Positions 24,251-29,360 of a stretch of DNA of 29,360 bases are shown here, one piece after another. Under the pieces are notes generated by a model. That model saw nothing but the letters and a program-made list of their open reading frames with translations. It was not told the origin of the DNA and searched no databases. Positions within the stretch are counted from its first letter, which is position 1. Every line of letters starts with the position of its first letter. The stretch comes from ZC4RG42 sp036676355 (GTDB taxonomy: Bacteria; Pseudomonadota; Gammaproteobacteria; Burkholderiales; SG8-39). The stretch is from the NCBI GenBank assembly GCA_036676355.1, contig JAKFDA010000039.1, positions 1-29,360 of the forward strand. Reading direction: 5' to 3'. The translations under genes and the position numbers were made by a program.

Positions 24251-24769
24251 TCAATGCACCTTCACAAACGCATACATCCCGGCGAGAAAATGGTTACGCA
24301 CATTACATATAACTAAATAAGTCCCCCGCTTCGCAAACGATACTGACTCAACGCGATTGCGGGCGTTGGAGAAACCGGCCGGAGCGTCACCAACTGGACT
24401 TAGTCCTTGGTAGATCAATGGTTGGCTTAGATCGTTGACGAAGGTACCTTCAGAAGGCACCACAATATCTTCGGGCTCTACTCCACGATCATAAACAAAT
24501 ATTTGATGGAATCCGGCTACTACGAAATTCACTACACCGCCCCTTTTAACCCTAACTAGGCTGGGCACGATGCGATCATTAGCAACATTTGGAGGGGTGC
24601 CCGGCATCGCGGTATTCAGTCCCCAGCCAAACGAGACGGTCACACTTAACAAGGGATTGTCATCAAAGCGATCTCCATCACGGTCGCGATCTGCCATCGC
24701 CAATGGCGTCGTTAAGCTAAGAACTAAAAAGCTCAGCACATAGAGAGTTAATCGCATCGAACGTTTCAT
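24251..24769 (-). CDS. Exported cupredoxin-like copper protein
   Basis: A 172-residue protein with an N-terminal signal peptide (hydrophobic LTLYVLSFLVLSLTTPLAMA, cleavage near residue 26). The mature domain has VRVKRGGVVNFVVAGFHQIF and the C-terminal GTYLVICNVRNHFLAGMYAF. Together these supply the four ligands of a type-1 blue copper centre: H88, C155, H160 and M165, in the C-x4-H-x4-M spacing of plastocyanin-like cupredoxins. Such proteins carry single electrons in the periplasm or bind copper. The ATG at 24767-24769 has AGGGGAG upstream and beats the frame start at 24790. It lies directly upstream of the third LVIVD fragment on the same strand. An unusual acidic stretch, DRDRDGDRFDDN, follows the signal. 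The partner protein is unknown. Confidence 0.85.
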   Translation of the reverse strand: MKRSMRLTLYVLSFLVLSLTTPLAMADRDRDGDRFDDNPLLSVTVSFGWGLNTAMPGTPPNVANDRIVPSLVRVKRGGVVNFVVAGFHQIFVYDRGVEPEDIVVPSEGTFVNDLSQPLIYQGLSPVGDAPAGFSNARNRVESVSFAKRGTYLVICNVRNHFLAGMYAFVKVH

Positions 24770-24793
24770 TGCGCTCCCCTCAGAATTCACCCA

Positions 24794-24960
24794 TTAAGCT
24801 TCACTCTCGACCGCCACGGCGTTCTGGCGCTGCACCTCCGCGTAGTTGAGGTTATCTGCGACACCGCGACGCCCGTCTGCGCCTCCGCCACGCCACGCTG
24901 CTCAAGCACCACGGTCTGGCGCGCCACCTCGACCTGCTGGTCGAACTGCTCGCGCCGGAA
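24794..24960 (-). pseudogene. C-terminal relic of a TolC-family outer-membrane efflux protein
   Basis: Read on the minus strand, one frame gives EQFDQQVEVARQTVVLEQRG and a neighbouring frame, after a one-base shift near 24860, gives GVADNLNYAEVQRQNAVAVE and then SEA and a TAA stop at 24794-24796. GVADNL-(x)-EVQ-RQNA-type wording is characteristic of the C-terminal helical repeat of TolC/NodT proteins (OEP family). A TAG lies directly before the fragment. About 55 codons remain of a protein that normally has over 400, so this is a relic. The family call rests on a short stretch and is moderate. Confidence 0.55.
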
Positions 24961-25253
24961 CTATTGCCCGGCGAGGCACTTTCTACATCCGAAGTGCCCG
25001 CCTGCAGCGACCGTGCCACTAAAGAATCGTGGAGAAGAAACACAGCGTTATGTCGGGCGGCCTGTGCACGTCTTATCGCTTGTTATACCGGCCGACATCT
25101 CCGGCAAAAAGCAATTCGAGTCTTTCCGGTTATAGGCGAAACGATCGCTGGTCTTTTACATGCCTTCTGGTTGTGCACGCAGTTACGTGCAACTCGCGTG
25201 TCGGCGGCATGGCCCGTCTTCGTAGCCGCTAGTCACGTTGTGAAGGGAAATAG

Positions 25254-25636
25254 ATCGACGACGCACATCAGGACAAAGGCTGGCTGGTACGGGTTGCCGA
25301 TGTGTCGCTGTCACGGTCGCGCGGTGTCGCGCGGCATCTCAAGCACCAGGGAACACTACGCGCCCTGTATTAGCAGCTCGCTTTGGCGCAGACCGCACAA
25401 TTCGGCCTGCCGTATACGCCGCTGCACGGCTACGCGCCCTATAGCGCGTCCTAGCGCTCCAGGCGACGCGAAGACGGTTTTTTGGGTCGCCACCTGCTCA
25501 TGCGTGCCACGACCACTGGGCCTACACACTCGCTCTCTTTAAAGAAAGACGGTCTTACCGTCTGCGGTGATGATTTCGATTCTTCAGCTTCAGTCGCGGT
25601 TCTCAAACGCGCTGGTCTGAACGAAAGGCAACCATC
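25254..25636 (+). pseudogene. Decayed plus-strand gene interrupted only by TAG codons
   Basis: A single frame reads IDDAHQDKGWLVRVADVSLS, SRGVARHLKHQGTLRALY, TAG, QLALAQTAQFGLPYTPLHGY, APYSAS, TAG, then RSRRREDGFLGRHLLMRATT and on to DDFDSSASVAVLKRAGLNE before a TGA at 25634-25636. Composition is protein-like throughout, unlike the other frames. Stops at 25371-25373 and 25452-25454 are both TAG, as are two more upstream in frame at 25251 and 25230. CAG-to-TAG decay fits the context (for example LYQQLALAQ). The TGA overlaps the ATG of another truncated frame, as in an operon. I do not recognise the family. Confidence 0.5.
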
Positions 25637-25687
25637 ATGACGGGCTCGTTGCATACGCGTACCGACCAAGATGCCAATCAGCGAGCG

Positions 25688-27490
25688 CTACTGTGGCGGA
25701 GCCTTCGCATCGCGTCGATAGACCACTTTGCCACCGACTATGGTGATCAGCGCTTCGATCTCATCTATTTGGTCTTGCGGAACTTCCATGTAGTCGCGAT
25801 CTATCACTACCAGGTCGCCATATTTGCCAACTTCTATGGATCCCTTTACGTCTTCCTCGAAACTTAAATACGCGCCGTTGATGGTCATCGCGCGGAGCGC
25901 TTCTTCACGAGTCAGTCTTTCGGCTGGCCCGATGGGGCCACCGAAATTACGATTCTCTCTGGCAATCGTTGTCCATATCGTGAAAAAGGGATTCACCGGC
26001 ACATTGTCGGTTGCAAGCGCCAATTTCAAGTCTGCCTGGATCAGGCTCTTGTAAGGCGCAAAGGAGCTGAGGTCCGCGGGTGGTGGCGTAGATCTCTTCC
26101 ATATCGTTGAAGGCGGGATAGCCGTTGGGACGATGCCAAGCGTTCGCATCCGATCGATCTGCGTGGAAGTATTGTCGCTCACATGCTCGATCACCCAACG
26201 CCGCTTGTCGATGGGATACGTTTGATTGACCTCTTCATAAACGTCCAGTGCGGTGTCTAAGCCCGCACCGCCACCGGCGATGGCATGAAGTCTGAGATCG
26301 TACTTTGCGGCCATCATCGCCACTCGACTGAATATTTCGCCCGAGGGCGGCGCGTCGTAATAGTAGCCGGCCCAGGCTGTGTAAGGCGCCTCAGCAGCGA
26401 GTATCGCCGCAAGGTCCGGGTTTCCTCCAGCCTGGAAAAACAGCCCGTTAAACCGCAAGAACTCGTCACCAAAGCCTTGGCCCCCGGCGTAGGTCGCCCA
26501 GTCGCGCAAGAAGAGTTCGAACTCCGGCCGAACCGGATCCTCAAACCACTCCGGCGTAGGGCTGAGAACCAGATTGGCTCTTACGGTCATCTCGCCCTTG
26601 GTCCACAACTCTTTATACGCTGCGATCACCTCTGAGGCGACTCCGTGTCCCTCGTAGACGCTGGTGGTTCCAAAGGAGTTGTAGATACGCATGGATTCGC
26701 GCAGCGCAGCGACTCTGATGTCGTGCGTGAAGCGCGGCACCATTTTGAACAAGCTATGCTCCAGGGCCGGCTGGCTATTGTTCTCGAAAAAAACCCCGGT
26801 AGGTTGTCCAGATGTGTCCTTAACGATCTCGATACCCTCATAGGGCGGCTGAGTGCCCGCGTCCACACCGGTTATTCGCAATGCCTCGCTATTGGCAATT
26901 GCAACCAACGGTGGACGATCCCAAAAGCCCCAGATACTGCGGATATAGACCGGATTGTCCGGGGCGACAGTGTCTAGATCGTAGCGATCTAGACCCGTGC
27001 TCTCGAGAATGGCGCGCGCCTCGAAGTGAAAGGGCGGCGTTCCCAGAGGCGCAGTCACAATCCACTCCCCGGGGCTGGTCTTGTCAACTTCTGCTTTGAT
27101 AATGGCCAGGATGTCGGCCTTGGTATTTGCACCGGCAAGCGATGGATTGGTATCTCTCAACCCTTCTCTATCCATATGGGCATGAGCATCGATGAGCCCC
27201 GGCACAACGGTCTTGCCCCGCAAATTGATACGCTTTGCACCCGCTCCAGCGAACCGTAAAACCTCCCCATTGCTACCTACCGCGATGAATTTTCCGTCTT
27301 TTATCGCGGCGCCTTCGGCGATGGAGAAGTTATCGTCTACAGTGAGAATCTTGCCGTTATAGAGCACCATATCCGCCCGATTGGCGCGTCGCGATTTGTC
27401 AGCCTGATCGGAGGCGACCACGCCACTGGAAAGCGTCGCGCCGCACAGCACTACTGCAAGAACCGCTAGAATGTTTAAGCGACTTAGCAT
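25688..27490 (-). CDS. Exported amidohydrolase family 3 protein (YtcJ-like)
   Basis: A 600-residue protein with a signal peptide (LNILAVLAVVLCGATLSSGVVA, about residues 5-26) and an amidohydrolase fold. The N-terminal beta-sandwich starts DMVLYNGKILTVDDNFSIAE; VVPGLIDAHAHMD contains the first metal pair H103 and H105. Later come RLHAIAGGGAGLDTALDVYE, WVIEHVSDN and ALATDNVPVNP with the late aspartate, and the C-terminal GSIEVGKYGDLVVIDRDYME. Compared with usual YtcJ-type enzymes, the H-x-x-G-D element reads HAIAGGGAG, lacking the aspartate, and no clear metal-bridging lysine is seen, so its metal site may differ. ATG 27488-27490 has GAGGAGG before it; the arginine-rich extension to 27616 is rejected. 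Substrate unknown. Confidence 0.88.
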   Translation of the reverse strand: MLSRLNILAVLAVVLCGATLSSGVVASDQADKSRRANRADMVLYNGKILTVDDNFSIAEGAAIKDGKFIAVGSNGEVLRFAGAGAKRINLRGKTVVPGLIDAHAHMDREGLRDTNPSLAGANTKADILAIIKAEVDKTSPGEWIVTAPLGTPPFHFEARAILESTGLDRYDLDTVAPDNPVYIRSIWGFWDRPPLVAIANSEALRITGVDAGTQPPYEGIEIVKDTSGQPTGVFFENNSQPALEHSLFKMVPRFTHDIRVAALRESMRIYNSFGTTSVYEGHGVASEVIAAYKELWTKGEMTVRANLVLSPTPEWFEDPVRPEFELFLRDWATYAGGQGFGDEFLRFNGLFFQAGGNPDLAAILAAEAPYTAWAGYYYDAPPSGEIFSRVAMMAAKYDLRLHAIAGGGAGLDTALDVYEEVNQTYPIDKRRWVIEHVSDNTSTQIDRMRTLGIVPTAIPPSTIWKRSTPPPADLSSFAPYKSLIQADLKLALATDNVPVNPFFTIWTTIARENRNFGGPIGPAERLTREEALRAMTINGAYLSFEEDVKGSIEVGKYGDLVVIDRDYMEVPQDQIDEIEALITIVGGKVVYRRDAKAPPQ

Positions 27491-27633
27491 GGTGCCTCCT
27501 CGATATATTGATTTAGTCCTCGCCACCGTTGCGCTGGCAACTTCGTCTAGGAGAATGTCCGCGCTGCGACGGCGCCGCCGGCGAGCACCTTGTGCGCCCG
27601 GATGCGAGTGCTGCACTTGGAGACAGGACCTCT

Positions 27634-27662
27634 AACGGAGCGATAAGCATGGTCGCTCCGTT
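27634..27662. promoter_or_regulatory. Perfect 10-base inverted repeat upstream of the amidohydrolase
   Basis: AACGGAGCGA (27634-27643) and TCGCTCCGTT (27653-27662) are perfect complements around a nine-base spacer, 144 bases upstream of the amidohydrolase ATG. Size and symmetry fit an operator for a dimeric regulator; only TTT follows on the plus strand and no gene precedes it there, so a terminator is less likely. Confidence 0.4.
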
Positions 27663-27938
27663 TCGTGTCACATGAGAGCGGGATGCGCGCGACGCCGTTA
27701 AGAGCCCGCCGTCCGCCTAGTCCTAGTATGCAAACCTTTCCCGTCCCTCCTCTTCTCTATAAATAGAACAACGAAACGGAATTGCCAGATCGAGCGCGCA
27801 TCGCTTAGTCCAATCGACTCGATGTCCCTAAAGCTTGCGCTGCGCTACGGCTAGACAATTCTCTCGGTGTCGCACCGGCGTACACACTTTACGCAGCCAA
27901 GTGCCGACTCACGGATAACTTAAGAATGCTGCAGCTTA

Positions 27939-27971
27939 TTTTTTTTTAGGCATCGCCGATGCTCAAAAAAA
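27939..27971. repeat. T9 - GCATCG.CGATGC - A7 palindrome
   Basis: A run of nine T, then GCATCG (27950-27955), one base, CGATGC (27957-27962), then seven A. T and A runs extend the symmetry to about 30 bases. The order T-stem-A on both strands is the reverse of a rho-independent terminator. Confidence 0.55.
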
Positions 27972-28090
27972 TCGCAACGCAGCGTAGTAGCTCCGCCAGC
28001 AAGAACAATTAAGTTCGAACGTCAGCAAGCATTCACGCGCTCAGGTCACACAACAGGGAGTTGTTTTGCCGACGTAAGGAGGAAGTTGCC

Positions 28091-29360
28091 ATGCTCCGAA
28101 CCGCGAACGTTAGATCGTCGATAGTGCGAGCGCTGTTAGCCACTGTCTTTTTATGGCTGGCGCTGTCCGAACCGGTTCTCGCGCAAGGGGCTGGGCGGTT
28201 CATCCCCGAGCGGCGGATCCCACCCCGCATAGATACCTTTGACTTGAATCTGCGCCAAACCGACCGGTTTTCAAGAAGCAGGAATTTTGAAGTCGTCGGG
28301 CATAGCTACTTCAAGGGGCCGTGGCTCACGCCGTATGCTCAGCAGAACGGGCTCGGCGCAGGGTTCAATTCCTTGCGTGTGCAAGACGGTATCGGATACT
28401 TCGCGGGCTATAACACTCCCCCGACTCTCTTCGGCATCATCGTCGCTGATGTAAGCGATCCCGCGGATATGGAGCCGCTCGCCTTTATCCCCTGCAACCC
28501 CGGTACGCGCTGCCCTTATATCCGCCTCAACAACGAGCGCAAGATTCTTATCGGAACTCAGGATGAGAGCGGCAGCAACCCGGTTCAACCCCCGGCCGGT
28601 GAGCCGGTGCAATCAGGCATTACATTCCACGATGTATCAGATCCCGCAGATCCGAAGCTGCTAGGCTTTTTCCTGACGCAGCCTAATGGTTCTACGCATG
28701 GTCTGGACATCGACGATCGCTACGTCTATGCCTGCGCAAATATGCCGGAGAGTGCGACCACCAATGGAAGCAACCAGGAAGTGGTGATCGTCGATTACGC
28801 GGACCCGCAGAATCCAGCCCTGGTAGGCAGAATACATATTCCGGGTCAGCATACTGGAGAGGAACGCGGACCTACCGACCAGCCTTTGCCGGATGGCACA
28901 GAGCAACAACTCTGGTGCCACGAAATCCATTACCACATGGACCGGCTGTACGTCGCATGGCGTGGTGCCGGCGCGATCGTCATCGATGTGACCGATCGCA
29001 GCAATCCCTCCATCATCTCGCGCCTGGACTACATTCCGCCATTCAGCGGTGGGGTCAGCGCCGGGGCGGCCCACACTTACCTGCCGGTAATTGTCGATGA
29101 GGAGGAGCACCCGAAGCTCGGGATTTTCACCGACGAAATTTTCTCTTGCCCGCCGGGTTTTGGACGAATCATCGACATCACCGATCCGGCGTATCCGCAG
29201 TTCATCTCCAACTTCCGACTGCCGCATGTGAACGATGTCTACAACCACGATACCGACAGTGACCTGCAAAAGGATTTTCTCGACGCGACCCGCGATCTGC
29301 ATGGCCGCGACGCCGAGATCCTCGATGCCTTCGTGTTCGTCCGCGGCAACGTAGGCGAGT
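28091..29360 (+). CDS. Exported LVIVD-repeat protein, different subfamily, cut by window edge
   Basis: At least 423 residues with no stop before the window ends. A signal peptide covers about residues 1-31 (ALLATVFLWLALSEPVLAQ). LVIVD-type blades follow: VADVSDPADMEPLAFI, FHDVSDPADPKLLGFF, IVDYADPQNPALVGRI, VIDVTDRSNPSIISRL and IIDITDPAYPQFISNF. Histidine-rich stretches GHSYFKGPW, STHGLDIDD, WCHEIHYHMDRLYVAW and AAHTYLPV recall, without aligning to, those in the two tandem paralogs. Outside the repeats there is no clear similarity to them, so it is a separate subfamily. ATG 28091 has a strong AAGGAGG seven bases ahead. It is divergent from the amidohydrolase; what follows is outside the window. 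Confidence 0.87.
   Translation, partial: MLRTANVRSSIVRALLATVFLWLALSEPVLAQGAGRFIPERRIPPRIDTFDLNLRQTDRFSRSRNFEVVGHSYFKGPWLTPYAQQNGLGAGFNSLRVQDGIGYFAGYNTPPTLFGIIVADVSDPADMEPLAFIPCNPGTRCPYIRLNNERKILIGTQDESGSNPVQPPAGEPVQSGITFHDVSDPADPKLLGFFLTQPNGSTHGLDIDDRYVYACANMPESATTNGSNQEVVIVDYADPQNPALVGRIHIPGQHTGEERGPTDQPLPDGTEQQLWCHEIHYHMDRLYVAWRGAGAIVIDVTDRSNPSIISRLDYIPPFSGGVSAGAAHTYLPVIVDEEEHPKLGIFTDEIFSCPPGFGRIIDITDPAYPQFISNFRLPHVNDVYNHDTDSDLQKDFLDATRDLHGRDAEILDAFVFVRGNVGE

Larger units (their letters stand above)
24791..25687. other. 897-base stretch of gene debris
   Basis: No intact gene is visible between the cupredoxin gene and the amidohydrolase. It holds a TolC-like relic on the minus strand, a plus-strand frame broken by TAG codons, the beginning of another plus-strand gene (ATGA overlap at 25634-25637, reading MTGSLHTRTDQD before it runs into the amidohydrolase), and a small hairpin AGACGGT/ACCGTCT at 25547-25563. 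The 192-codon plus-strand frame 24964-25542 is rich in C, R and W and is not believed. Confidence 0.6.
27491..28090. other. 600-base divergent intergenic region
   Basis: It separates the amidohydrolase from the second type of LVIVD gene and should hold both promoters. Seen in it are a 10-base perfect inverted repeat at 27634-27662, a TATAAA at 27758-27763 (plus strand, no good -35), a T9-palindrome-A7 element at 27939-27971, and a short ACAAC/GTTGT repeat at 28050-28064. No gene is visible. Confidence 0.5.

Noticed and set aside
24079..24312. Plus-strand open frame across the LVIVD fragment and the end of the cupredoxin gene
   Set aside because: It is antisense to two better supported reading frames and has no ribosome site.
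24964..25542. 192-codon plus-strand open frame
   Set aside because: Composition is dominated by C, R and W with no domain, and another frame in the same DNA reads much more like protein.

Overview
The window looks like a chromosome segment of a fairly GC-rich proteobacterium, most likely a betaproteobacterium or a close gammaproteobacterial relative. This rests on gene order (a ftsK-lolA-rarA run with trxB divergent from it, and queG/tsaE/amiC/mutL/miaA together), a short-linker FtsK of about 780 residues, and a GlnB-type P-II protein with the usual proteobacterial T-loop. No rRNA, tRNA, CRISPR array, transposase or integrase was seen.

Bases 1-20176 are housekeeping genes. On the minus strand a Crp/Fnr-type regulator, ftsK, lolA and rarA (cut by the left edge) form a tight run. 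Divergent from it, trxB and a small Smr-domain gene run on the plus strand. Next come glnB (-), a FemAB/GNAT-like gene (+), ppa (-), an rhlE-type DEAD-box helicase (-), a yheS-type ABC-F gene (+), an unrecognised conserved-looking gene (-), a DHFR/RibD-like reductase (-) and queG (-). The plus-strand cell-wall, repair and tRNA-modification run tsaE-amiC-mutL-miaA follows, with a DedA-family gene inserted on the opposite strand between amiC and mutL. Several intergenic gaps hold imperfect palindromes of the dispersed-repeat kind.

At about 20.2 kb, directly after miaA where hfq often lies, the character changes. Bases 20222-29360 carry secreted proteins, pseudogene debris and long gaps. There are two tandem paralogous LVIVD-repeat (beta-propeller type) exported proteins with near-identical 3' ends and terminators, and a third C-terminal LVIVD fragment. 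An exported cupredoxin-like protein with a complete type-1 copper ligand set sits immediately upstream of that fragment. Then come about 900 bases of decayed genes (a TolC-like relic and a plus-strand frame broken only by TAG codons), an exported YtcJ-type amidohydrolase, and a divergent, different LVIVD protein that runs off the right edge.

The left part supplies division, envelope lipoprotein sorting, thiol redox, nitrogen sensing, translation support, peptidoglycan hydrolysis, mismatch repair and tRNA modification. The right part is the candidate for something undescribed. Expanded, histidine-rich LVIVD proteins next to a cupredoxin suggest a periplasmic or surface copper/redox function; this is inference from motifs and proximity, not shown by the sequence.
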